From Amycolatopsis camponoti (GTDB taxonomy: Bacteria; Actinomycetota; Actinomycetes; Mycobacteriales; Pseudonocardiaceae): a stretch of 64,000 nt of DNA. The notes beneath the pieces are model-generated. The model did no database searches. It was not told the origin of the DNA and saw only the letters and a program-made list of their open reading frames with translations. Positions 54,932 through 63,417 of the stretch are shown piece by piece. Every line of letters begins with the position of its first letter. Within the stretch, counting starts at the first letter, position 1. Where the stretch lies: positions 1,716,501 to 1,780,500 of the forward strand of contig NZ_CABVGP010000001.1 of assembly GCF_902497555.1 (NCBI RefSeq), in the 5' to 3' direction. A program made the position numbers and the translations under genes.

Positions 54932-55663
54932 ATGAACACGCGCCTGGTGAACGTGGTGATCGACGCGGCGCGGCCGAGGGTCCTGGCGGACTTCTGGGCC
55001 GCGCTGCTCGGCTGGCGTGTCGCGCTCGAGGAGGCGGACGAGGTCGACGTGCGCGCCCCGGAGGCCGACGGCTGGGACCTGGACCTCGTTTTCGTTCCCG
55101 TGCCCGAGGCCAAGGAAGTGAAGAACCGGATCCACCTGGATCTGGCGAGCACGACGCTCGCGCACCAGGAGGAGCTGGTGTCGCGCGCCTTGGAGCTGGG
55201 TGGCAGCCGGGTCGACCTCGGGCAGGGCGCCGTGCCGTGGGTCGTGCTGGCGGACCCGGAGGGCAACGAGTTCTGCGTTCTCGAGCCTCGTGACCGGTAC
55301 GCGCAGGCAGGTGCGGTGGCTGCCATCGTGGTCGACGCCCACGATCCGGAGCGGCTGGCGGCGTTCTGGGCGCGGCTCACCGGCCGGCCGGTCGGCGCTC
55401 GCGAGGGCGACGTCCTGGTGGGGCTGCGCGCGCCGTCGGGGCGTGGACCGTGGCTGGAGTTCCTCCGCAACGACGACGTGAAGCGGGTCAAGAACCGCGT
55501 GCACCTCGATGTCGCGCCGCCGTCGGGGGCCGACCACGCGGCGGCGGTATCGGAGGTCGTCGCGGCGGGTGCGGCGCCCGCGGACCTCGGCGGCCCGGAC
55601 CTGCCGTGGCGCGTGCTGATGGACCCGGAAGGCAACGAATTCTGCGTGCTGACTCCCCGCTGA
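54932..55663 (+). CDS. VOC family protein with two glyoxalase-like domains
   Basis: 243 aa. Two vicinal-oxygen-chelate repeats, residues ~1-115 and ~125-240, each with RPRVLADFWAALLGW-type start and a PWVVLADPEGNEFCVL end. Metal ligands His and Glu are seen in KNRIHLDL and EGNEFCVL of each half. Family members range from glyoxalase to antibiotic resistance. The damage-type promoter suggests induction after DNA stress. Confidence 0.9.
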   Translation: MNTRLVNVVIDAARPRVLADFWAALLGWRVALEEADEVDVRAPEADGWDLDLVFVPVPEAKEVKNRIHLDLASTTLAHQEELVSRALELGGSRVDLGQGAVPWVVLADPEGNEFCVLEPRDRYAQAGAVAAIVVDAHDPERLAAFWARLTGRPVGAREGDVLVGLRAPSGRGPWLEFLRNDDVKRVKNRVHLDVAPPSGADHAAAVSEVVAAGAAPADLGGPDLPWRVLMDPEGNEFCVLTPR

Positions 55664-55757
55664 CCGTTGCGGCCGCGTTGCCGAGCCGCGGTGAACGCTG
55701 ACCTGCGCGAAACACTCACGTCCCGGAGCGGCAACAACCGCGGGGGACCGTGGGGGC

Positions 55758-56837
55758 ATGGAAACTTCCCGTGCGGTGCCCCAGCTCGATCCGGCGGCCG
55801 CGGTCGACGTGCCGAGCACGCCGACCGCGTGGCGGGTGCGGATCCGGATGCACGACCACCCCGGCACCCTGGCCCGCATCGCGATCCGGCTCGCCGACCT
55901 CGAGTGCAACATCCTCGGCCTGACCGTGCTGCCGGTGCCCGGCGGCGTGCTCGACGAGATCGTCGTGCGCCCGGCGACCGGCCTGCCCCGGCGGCACCTG
56001 GCCGAGGCCATCCGCGCCGAGGGGTGCGAGTGCACGGCGATCATCGACGCCGACGTCCACGAGCTGGTCGACCCGGCATCGTCGACGCTGCTCGCGGCCC
56101 GCCGGGCGGTCGACGACCCGGCTCGTCTCGCGGAGGTGCTGAAGGACGTGCTGGCCGCGGACGTGGTCACGCGCGTCCCGACGGCCGAGGCGAACCCGGC
56201 CCGCACCGAGAGCGGGCACCGGGCGGTGTTCGCGCTGGGCGGCGGCGACGCGCTGGTGGCGCGGCGCCAGTGGGCGCCGTTCGTGCAGCTGGAGCTCACC
56301 CGCGCCGAAGCGCTGGTGACGCTGCTGGCCGCGACGGCCCGGAACGTCGCGGGCCCGGCGGTGCTGAACCGCCCGGACGGCGCGGCGATCGTCCTGCGCA
56401 AGGGCCTCCCCGCCGACGCCGAAGCGGTATCCGAACTGCACCGCCGCTGCTCGACGGCGACGCTCTTCCGGCGTTACCACACGGGAGTCCGCACGGTCCC
56501 GCGCCGCTGGCTGCACCGGCTGCTGGTGCCACCGCGCGGCACGAGCGTGCTCGCGGTCTTCGGCCGCGAGGTGATCGGGCTGGCCCAGCTGATCCCCTCC
56601 TCGACGGGCGGCGCCGAGATCTCCCTGCTGGTGGAGGACGACTGGCAGCGCCAGGGCATCGGCACGGCCCTGCTGGCCAGAGTGGCGGCGCTCGCGGAGG
56701 CCGAGGGCATCACGGAGCTGCGAGCGGATTGCCTCCCCGGCGACGAGGTGCTGGCCCGCACGGCGGCCCGAGCGGGCTTGCGGACGGAACGCCCCACCGA
56801 GGACGGCACCCAGCTGCGGATGTTCCCGCTGGCTTGA
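55758..56837 (+). CDS. ACT-domain GNAT acetyltransferase
   Basis: 359 aa. Residues ~25-95 are an ACT domain (RIRMHDHPGTLARIAIRLADLECNILGLTV) and ~215-355 a GNAT domain with the CoA loop EDDWQRQGIGTALLARV. Actinomycete enzymes of this layout are protein lysine acetyltransferases whose activity is controlled by amino acids bound to ACT, so this could link acetylation to amino acid supply. ATG 55758. The middle ~100 residues are not assigned. Confidence 0.88.
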   Translation: METSRAVPQLDPAAAVDVPSTPTAWRVRIRMHDHPGTLARIAIRLADLECNILGLTVLPVPGGVLDEIVVRPATGLPRRHLAEAIRAEGCECTAIIDADVHELVDPASSTLLAARRAVDDPARLAEVLKDVLAADVVTRVPTAEANPARTESGHRAVFALGGGDALVARRQWAPFVQLELTRAEALVTLLAATARNVAGPAVLNRPDGAAIVLRKGLPADAEAVSELHRRCSTATLFRRYHTGVRTVPRRWLHRLLVPPRGTSVLAVFGREVIGLAQLIPSSTGGAEISLLVEDDWQRQGIGTALLARVAALAEAEGITELRADCLPGDEVLARTAARAGLRTERPTEDGTQLRMFPLA

Positions 56838-57428
56838 GCGGGATGGCGGGCGGGCGGTCGAGGCTCGCCGGAAGCCGGCGGCGGTTCGGCCGCACTCGAG
56901 CAGCGGCCGGCTGCAGTGGCGGCCGACGGCAGCTCGCCCGAAGCGGTTCGGCTGCCAGGAGGACGGCTCGGTGCGGCAACTTGCGCGCCCGGTCGGCTGC
57001 ATAGAAGGCCCGCGGCCGCGCCGCGGCCTGCGGCCGACTGCGGCGGCGGCTCGCAGGGGTTCCGCGGCTGGTGGCTAGCGGCTGGCGGCCGATTGCGGTG
57101 GCGGCCCGCGGCGGTTCCCCTATTGGCGGCTGGCGGCTAACGGCTGGCCATGGCGCTCGCCCGAAGGGGTTCGGCTGCCGTGAGGACGGCTCGGTGCGGC
57201 AACTTGCGCGCCCGGTCGGCTGCGTAGAAGGCCCGCGGCTGCGCCGCGGCCTGCGGCCGACTGCGGCGGCGGCTCGCAGGGGTTCCGCGGCTGGTGGCTA
57301 GCGGCTGGCAGCTAACGGCTGGCCATGGCGCTGGCCGAAGGGGTTCGGCTGCCGTGAGGACGGCTCGGTGCGGCGGCTTGCGCGCTTCCCGGCCGGTGGT
57401 TGCCGGGTCTTTCGCCCGTCTCGGCTGG
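56838..57428. other. 591-bp gene-free stretch between convergent genes
   Basis: Lies between the ACT-GNAT gene (plus) and def (minus). It is filled by the tandem repeat described in the next entry. Frames in it read the same repetitive Arg/Gly/Ala peptides in several phases and look non-coding. Confidence 0.7.
56932..57374. repeat. Direct tandem repeat, unit about 174 bp, 2.3 copies
   Basis: Copy A (56932-57090), copy B (57138-57312) and a partial copy C (57313-57374). A and B differ at about 5 of 150 positions; A is followed by ~47 extra bases, so the spacing is 223 bp A-to-B and 174 bp B-to-C. Each unit contains GAGGACGGCTCGGTGCGGCA and a GC-rich self-complementary part (GGCCGC/GCGGCC). 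Confidence 0.85.
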
Positions 57429-57929
57429 TCAGCGCTTCCAGAACCAGTCCTTGTCGCGGGCTTCGCGCAGGGCCGCCTTCTTGCGCTCGGCGGTGAGGCG
57501 GTCCAAGTACAGCACGCCGTCCAGGTGGTCGGTTTCGTGCTGGAGGCACTGGGCCAGCACGTCCTCGCCCTCCACCTCGATCGGTTCGTTGCGGATGTCG
57601 ACGCCTCGGACCTTCGCGTGTTTCGCGCGCTTCGTGGGGAACCACAGTTCCGGCACCGACAGGCAGCCCTCGTCGATCTCGTGCGTCTCCTCGGACAGCT
57701 CGACGATCTCCGGGTTGACGACGTACCCGGCCAGCCCGGCGACGTCGTAGCTGAAGATGCGCAGCCCGACACCGATCTGCGGTGCGGCCAGACCGGCGCG
57801 CCCCGCCGGCTTCACCGAGTCCATCAGGTCTCGCACGAGCGCCTCGAGCTTCTCGTCGAACACGGTGACCGGGTCGCAGACGGACTTGAGGATCGGGTCC
57901 CCGAAATAGCGCAGTTCGCGCATGGCCAT
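57429..57929 (-). CDS. def: Peptide deformylase Def
   Basis: 166 aa. All three family motifs are present: GLAAPQIG (residues ~46-53), EGCLSVPE, and QHETDHLDG with the metal ligands. It removes the formyl group from nascent proteins. It lies downstream of lhr on the same strand with a 36-bp gap and is probably read in the same transcript or from its own promoter. Second Met at residue 3 is an alternative start. Confidence 0.97.
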   Translation of the reverse strand: MAMRELRYFGDPILKSVCDPVTVFDEKLEALVRDLMDSVKPAGRAGLAAPQIGVGLRIFSYDVAGLAGYVVNPEIVELSEETHEIDEGCLSVPELWFPTKRAKHAKVRGVDIRNEPIEVEGEDVLAQCLQHETDHLDGVLYLDRLTAERKKAALREARDKDWFWKR

Positions 57930-57965
57930 GAGCAGAACATCCTTCGTGCGTGTCGGACTGGCAGC

Positions 57966-60900
57966 TTAGGCCCGCAGCCGCAGGCCGGAAGGCGTGGCCC
58001 GGAAACCGGCGTCCCGTAGAACGTCCGCCAGCTCCGAGGTCAGTGCTTGCTCGCCGTCCGCTCGCTGGACCGACAGCTGACCCAGCCAGCCTTCCCGGAC
58101 CGCGGCCGACAGCGCCTGCGCCGCGTCCGACAACGGTTGCCGTTCCTCCGTGAAACTCAGCAGCGACCTGCCTCCTCGCTCGACGTACAACGCCGGAACT
58201 CCGTCCACCAGCACCGCCAGCGCCCCGGCCTTGCGCGCCGGACGGTGTTTCGTGTCGCCCGTCGCGGCCGGCCAGGGGAGCGCCGCGCCGTATGGCTGGG
58301 CCGGGTCCGCGGCCGCCAGCACCACCGCGCGGCCGGGCTCCGGGCGGCCCGGGCCCGACAGCGCGCGCAGCCGGTCCACCGCCCCCTTCGCCGCGAACTG
58401 GGCCGCGCCGAGGCCTTCGACGACGTAGCCGCGGATCACCTGGCCGGTGTCCTCCATGCCGCGGAGCACCTTGTAGATCCCCGAGAACCCGCCGGTGACG
58501 CGTTCGGTGTCGAGCGCGCCGCGGGTCAGGACGCCGTGGCGCTCCAGGAACGCCTCCGTCCGCGCGTGGGCGCGCCGGGTCGCGTCGGTTTCGCGGGTCG
58601 GGGTCAGCGCCCAGCGGCCGGCGACCGTCGGCGGCCCCGACCGTGACGGCATCTGCGGCCGCCCCGCCCGCAACCGCGCGTACCGGCCGCGAGGTGCCTG
58701 GCGCCGCGGCTTGTGCGCGCCGTGCCCGGCCACCTGGGCCCGCAACGGCCCCAGCGTGTCGCCCGTCACCAGCCCCGCCCACACCAGGTCCCACAGCGCC
58801 GCCACGACTTCGGCGTCGTTCGGCGCCTTGTCCACCAGCACGCTCGCGCGGTCCACCAGCTGGCGGAAGAACAGCGCCCCACCCTCCAAAGTGGACACGA
58901 GCGCGTCGTGCAGCGGACCGGTCGGGATGTCCTCGACGACTTCCGGCAGCAGCAGGTCGGCGACGTCCGTGGGGGCGAGGGCGATCCAGCCGTCCCCGCC
59001 GGACAGCGCGCCGCAGCCCGCCCACGTGACCTCGCCCGCGGTCGTCAGCTCGTCCAGCAGCGCGGGCGAGTAACCCGGCAGCCGGCCGGGCAGGATCAGC
59101 GACTCGACCGCGCTCGCCGGCAACGGCGCCCCGGCGAGCTGCTCGACCACCGACAGCACGTCGTCCGCAGTCGGCGCCGCCCGGACGCGGCCACCGAACC
59201 CGTGCCACGACGGCAGGAACCGGCCCAGCGCCGCCGGTTCGACCGGCTCCACCTCGGCCCGCAGTTTCGCCAGCGACGCCCGCCGCAGCCGGCGGAGTAC
59301 CGCGGAATCGCAGTACTCGACACCTACACCGTGCGTGTCCGGATGCCCGATCGGGCTCAGCTCGCCACGCACCAAGCGGCCTTCGCCGGTCATCCGGTCG
59401 AGGACGCCGGTGACGACCGCCATGCCCAGTCCGAACCGCTCGGCCACGGTCGCCGCCGCGAACGGCCCGCGGCTGCGCGCGTAGCGCGACAGCAGATCGC
59501 CGAGCGGATCCGCGACCGGTTCGGTGAACGCCTCGGGCACACCGACCGGCAGCGCGGTGCCCAGTGCGTCGCGGACCCGGCCGGAGTCTTCGATCGCCAG
59601 GAACCGTTCCGTGCCGCCGATCCGGACCCGGATCGCCCGCCGCGCCGCCTCCAGCTCGGTGAGCCACTCCGGCTGGATCCCGCGTTCGGCCGCCTCTTCG
59701 ACGGTCAGGTCGCCGAGGAACCGCAGCAGGTCGGCGGCGTCCTCCGCGGAGCGGGCGTGCCGATCGGGGTCGAGCCGCTGCAGCGACCGTTCCACCTCGC
59801 GCACGGCCTCCGGGTCGAGCAGCTCCCGGATCGCCTCCGTGCCCAGCAGCTCGGCCAGCAGCGCCGAGTCCAGTGACAAGGCCGCCGCCCGCCGCTCGGC
59901 CAGCGGCGCGTCGGTCTCGTACAGGAACATCCCGACGTAGCCGAACAGCAGGCTGCGCGCGAACGGCGACGCGGCCGGCGTCTCGACCTCCACCAGCCGG
60001 ACCTTCCGGGCCCGGACGTCGGCCATCAGTTCGCGCAGCCCGCTCACGTCGTAGACGTCCTGCAGGACCTCCCGCATCGCTTCGAGGACGACCGGGAACC
60101 GTTCGTACTTCGACGCGACCGACAGCAGCTGCGACGCGCGTTGCCGTTGCTGCCACAGCGGAGTGCGGCGCCGCGGGTCCCGGCGCGGCAGCAGCAGCGA
60201 CCTCGCCGCGCACTCCCGGAACCGGGCCGCGAACACGGCCGAGCCGCCGACCTCCGCGACGATCAGCTGCTCGACCTCCTCGGGATCGAGCAGGATGTCG
60301 TCGGCGCCGATCGTGACGTCGCCGCCCTCGGCGTCGAGCGCGTCCGGCAGGCGCAGCACGATGCCGTCGTCGGAGTGCGCGACCTGCGCGTCGACCCCGC
60401 GGTTTTCCCGCAGCCGCGCGGCGATCGCCAGGGCCCACGGCGCGTTCACCTGCGCGCCGAACGGCGAGTGCACGATGATCCGCCAGTCGCCCAGCTCGTC
60501 CCGGTAGCGCTCCAGCAGGAGCGTCCGGTCGTTCGGCACGTGCCGGGTGGCGGCCTTCTGTTCGGTCAGGTAGGCGAGGAGGTTGTCGCACGCGCGCTCG
60601 TCCAGCCCCGCCGCGGCGGCTCGCTCGCGCGCCTTCACATCATCCGATGTGGACAGTTCGCGGACGAACTTCCCCAGCGCCCGGCCGAGTTCCAGCGGAC
60701 GACCCGGCGCGTCGCCCTTCCAGAACGGCATCCGTGCCGGTTCGCCCGGCGCGGGCACCACGATGACCCGGTCGTGCGTGATGTCGGTGATCCGCCACGA
60801 CGACGTGCCGAGCAGGATGGTGTCGCCGACGCGCGACTCGTACACCATCTCCTCGTCGAACTCGCCGACGCGGGAACCGGGTTTGTCGTCCCCGCCCGGC

Positions 60901-62627
60901 GTCATCACGGTGAACAGGCCGCGATCCGGGATGGTGCCGCCGGAGGTGACGGCCAGCCGCTGCGAGCCGGGCCGCCCGCGCAGCTCGCCGGCGATGCGGT
61001 CCCAGGTGATCCGGGCCCGCAGCTCGCCGAACTCCTCGCTCGGGTACCGGCCGGCGAGCATGTCGAGCACCGCGTGCAGTGCGTCGTCCGGCAGCGACGC
61101 GAACGGCGCCGCCCGCCGCACCAGCGAAGCGAGGTCCGTCACCGTCCACGGCTCCAGCGCCACCATCGCGACCACGTGCTGCGCCAAGACGTCCAGGGGG
61201 TTGCGCGGGTAGCGGACCGCCTCGATCGCGCCGGTCGCCATCCGTTCGGCGACCACGGCGCACGAGACGAGATCGCCGCGGAACTTGGGGAACATGACGC
61301 CGGACGACACCGCGCCGACCTGGTGCCCGGCCCGGCCGACGCGCTGCAGCCCGGACGCGACCGTCGGCGGCGCCTCGATCTGCACCACCAGGTCGACCGC
61401 GCCCATGTCGATGCCCAGCTCCAGCGACGACGTCGCCACCACGCACGGCAGCCGGCCGGACTTGAGGTCCTCCTCGACGCGCGTGCGCTGTTCCCGCGAC
61501 ATCGACCCGTGGTGCGCCCGGGCGATCACCGGCGGCGCGCCGGTGCTGACCCCGGACTGCCCGACGGCCTCGGCCGGGAACGAGTCCTCTGGCGTCAGCT
61601 CCGTCTGTTCCGCGGCCAGCTCGTTGAGCCTCGCTGTCATCCGCTCGGTGAGCCGCCGCGAGTTGGCGAACACGATGGTCGACCGGTGGGACCGGATCAG
61701 GCTCAGCACGCGCTCTTCGACGGCCGGCCAGATCGACGGCCGCTGCACGGGATTGCCGGCGATCTCCTCCAGGGTGCCCAGGCCGCCCGGCGCGATGTCG
61801 CCGGGCGGGAACGCCTCGGTCAGCGACTCCAGCGACTCGAGCGCGTCGAGCGGGCTCGGCGCCGGTCCGCCGCGCGGCGCGTCGAGGTTGCTCATGTCCT
61901 CGACCGGGACCTCGACGCGGACTTCGATGGTCTTCGCGAGCTTCGGCTGGACCACCCGCACCGGACGGCCGCCGGCGAGGAACGCGCTCACCTCGTCGAC
62001 CGGGCGGACCGTCGCCGACAGGCCGATCCGCTGCGCCGGCTTCGGGAGCAGCGAGTCCAGCCGCTCCAGTGACAGCGCGAGGTGCGCGCCGCGCTTGCCG
62101 CCCGCGACCGCGTGCACCTCGTCGACGATCACGGTCTCGACGCCGCGCAGCGACTCCCGGGCCGACGACGTGAGGATCAAGAAGAGCGACTCGGGCGTGG
62201 TCACCAGCACGTCCGGCGGGGTCTTGGTGAACGATCGCCGCTCGGCCGCGGTGGTGTCGCCGGTGCGCATGCCGACCTCGATCTCCGGCACCGGGAGCCC
62301 GAGCCGCCGCGACGCCTGCGAGATGCCGGCGAGTGGCGCGCGCAGGTTCCGCTGGACGTCGACGGCGAGCGCCTTCAGCGGCGAGACGTAGAGGATCCGG
62401 CAGCGTTTCGTGGCCTCCGCCGGTGGCGGCTCCACCGACAGCCGGTCCAGCGCCCACAGGAACGCGGACAGCGTCTTGCCGGAGCCCGTCGGCGCGACGA
62501 CGAGAGCGTGTTCGCCCGCGTGCGCCGCCCGCCAGGCCCCTTCCTGCGCCGCGGTGGGCGCCGCGAAGGCCCCCGCGAACCAGTCCCGGGTCGCGGGGGA
62601 GAAGAGGTCGAGCACGTCAACTGCCAC
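57966..62627 (-). CDS. lhr: Lhr family ATP-dependent helicase
   Basis: 1553 aa from GTG 62627. The start is taken at this GTG because it lies exactly 7 nt after a PafBC-type -10; ATGs at 62639 and 62636 lie within that -10. The helicase core has Walker A APTGSGKT, VDEVHAV (DExH) and QRVGRAGHQVGAVS (motif VI); the long C-terminal Lhr domain follows. In mycobacteria Lhr is a 3'-5' ssDNA translocase/helicase induced by DNA damage. The gene's promoter is inside the DeoR gene. Confidence 0.93.
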   Translation of the reverse strand: MAVDVLDLFSPATRDWFAGAFAAPTAAQEGAWRAAHAGEHALVVAPTGSGKTLSAFLWALDRLSVEPPPAEATKRCRILYVSPLKALAVDVQRNLRAPLAGISQASRRLGLPVPEIEVGMRTGDTTAAERRSFTKTPPDVLVTTPESLFLILTSSARESLRGVETVIVDEVHAVAGGKRGAHLALSLERLDSLLPKPAQRIGLSATVRPVDEVSAFLAGGRPVRVVQPKLAKTIEVRVEVPVEDMSNLDAPRGGPAPSPLDALESLESLTEAFPPGDIAPGGLGTLEEIAGNPVQRPSIWPAVEERVLSLIRSHRSTIVFANSRRLTERMTARLNELAAEQTELTPEDSFPAEAVGQSGVSTGAPPVIARAHHGSMSREQRTRVEEDLKSGRLPCVVATSSLELGIDMGAVDLVVQIEAPPTVASGLQRVGRAGHQVGAVSSGVMFPKFRGDLVSCAVVAERMATGAIEAVRYPRNPLDVLAQHVVAMVALEPWTVTDLASLVRRAAPFASLPDDALHAVLDMLAGRYPSEEFGELRARITWDRIAGELRGRPGSQRLAVTSGGTIPDRGLFTVMTPGGDDKPGSRVGEFDEEMVYESRVGDTILLGTSSWRITDITHDRVIVVPAPGEPARMPFWKGDAPGRPLELGRALGKFVRELSTSDDVKARERAAAAGLDERACDNLLAYLTEQKAATRHVPNDRTLLLERYRDELGDWRIIVHSPFGAQVNAPWALAIAARLRENRGVDAQVAHSDDGIVLRLPDALDAEGGDVTIGADDILLDPEEVEQLIVAEVGGSAVFAARFRECAARSLLLPRRDPRRRTPLWQQRQRASQLLSVASKYERFPVVLEAMREVLQDVYDVSGLRELMADVRARKVRLVEVETPAASPFARSLLFGYVGMFLYETDAPLAERRAAALSLDSALLAELLGTEAIRELLDPEAVREVERSLQRLDPDRHARSAEDAADLLRFLGDLTVEEAAERGIQPEWLTELEAARRAIRVRIGGTERFLAIEDSGRVRDALGTALPVGVPEAFTEPVADPLGDLLSRYARSRGPFAAATVAERFGLGMAVVTGVLDRMTGEGRLVRGELSPIGHPDTHGVGVEYCDSAVLRRLRRASLAKLRAEVEPVEPAALGRFLPSWHGFGGRVRAAPTADDVLSVVEQLAGAPLPASAVESLILPGRLPGYSPALLDELTTAGEVTWAGCGALSGGDGWIALAPTDVADLLLPEVVEDIPTGPLHDALVSTLEGGALFFRQLVDRASVLVDKAPNDAEVVAALWDLVWAGLVTGDTLGPLRAQVAGHGAHKPRRQAPRGRYARLRAGRPQMPSRSGPPTVAGRWALTPTRETDATRRAHARTEAFLERHGVLTRGALDTERVTGGFSGIYKVLRGMEDTGQVIRGYVVEGLGAAQFAAKGAVDRLRALSGPGRPEPGRAVVLAAADPAQPYGAALPWPAATGDTKHRPARKAGALAVLVDGVPALYVERGGRSLLSFTEERQPLSDAAQALSAAVREGWLGQLSVQRADGEQALTSELADVLRDAGFRATPSGLRLRA

Positions 62628-63417
62628 GTCGTCCATCATGCGCGGCACCACCGACAGTTTCGGACCCGCTCGCCAGGATCACGCTCTGGGCGAACTGCGG
62701 GTACGTGACGTCGACCCGGGGTTCGTCGGTGATCAGCCGGTAGTCGCGGTCGAGCGGCGCCCAGTACGAAAAAGGGGCCTGGCCCAGCTTGGAGCGGTCG
62801 GCCAGCACGTACGCCTCGCCGCCCGCGTGCAGCATCGCGTGCTTGACCACCGACTGCTCCAGTGACGGGCAGCACAGGCCCCGCTCGGCCACCAGGCCGT
62901 CCGCGCCCAGGAACACCCGATCGGGTGAGATGTGCCGCAGCTGGGCCAGCACGCTCTCGCCCAGGATCGCTTCGTTGGGGTGCCGCAGCCGCCCGCCGAG
63001 GACGATGAGGTCGATCCCGGCGAAGCCGGCGAGCTCGCGGATGGCGGTGACGCCGTTCGTGACGACGGTCAGCCCCTCGCGGTGGGCGAGGTGCCGGGCG
63101 AGCCTGCCGGTCGTCGTGCCGGCGTCGAGCAGCACGACCTCGCCGTCACGCACCAGCGCGGCGGCTTCCCGGGCGATGGCGTCCTTCGCCGCCGCGTGCT
63201 CCCGGTCCTTCTCGTGCGGGCTGCGTTCGGTGTCGAGCGCGCCGCCGTAGGTGCGGACGACGTGCCCGGCCCCGGCGAGCGAGGCGAGGTCGCGCCGGAT
63301 GGTCGACTCCGAGACGCCGAACTCCTCGGCCAGTTCCGCGATGGCGCCCGAGCCGTCGCGGACGGCTTCGAGCAGCATCGCGCGCCGGTCACGTGTTCCT
63401 GGTCGCGGCTGGGACAT
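62617..63417 (-). CDS. DeoR family transcriptional regulator
   Basis: 266 aa. Winged helix IAELAEEFGVSESTIRRDLASL and the sugar-phosphate sensor domain (DAGTTTGRLARHL, TNGVTAIREL, GGRLRHPNEAILG). The C-terminal codons (SETVGGAAHDG) also form the lhr promoter, and the gene overlaps lhr by 11 bp. It overlaps the upstream MFS gene by 29 bp and probably controls that transporter. Confidence 0.93.
   Translation of the reverse strand: MSQPRPGTRDRRAMLLEAVRDGSGAIAELAEEFGVSESTIRRDLASLAGAGHVVRTYGGALDTERSPHEKDREHAAAKDAIAREAAALVRDGEVVLLDAGTTTGRLARHLAHREGLTVVTNGVTAIRELAGFAGIDLIVLGGRLRHPNEAILGESVLAQLRHISPDRVFLGADGLVAERGLCCPSLEQSVVKHAMLHAGGEAYVLADRSKLGQAPFSYWAPLDRDYRLITDEPRVDVTYPQFAQSVILASGSETVGGAAHDGRRGS
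62635..62657 (-). promoter_or_regulatory. PafBC-type promoter of lhr
   Basis: On the minus strand CTGTCGGTG (62657-62649), 8 nt, CATGAT (62640-62635), then 7 nt to GTG 62627. It lies wholly in the 3' end of the DeoR gene. Confidence 0.72.

Noticed and set aside
56932..57374. CRISPR-like array
   Set aside because: Repeat unit is ~174 bp without unique spacers; no cas genes.
57071..57772. Open frames within the 174-bp repeats, giving repeated peptides
   Set aside because: Several phases and both strands are open alike, there is no ribosome site, and the sequence is explained as a non-coding repeat.
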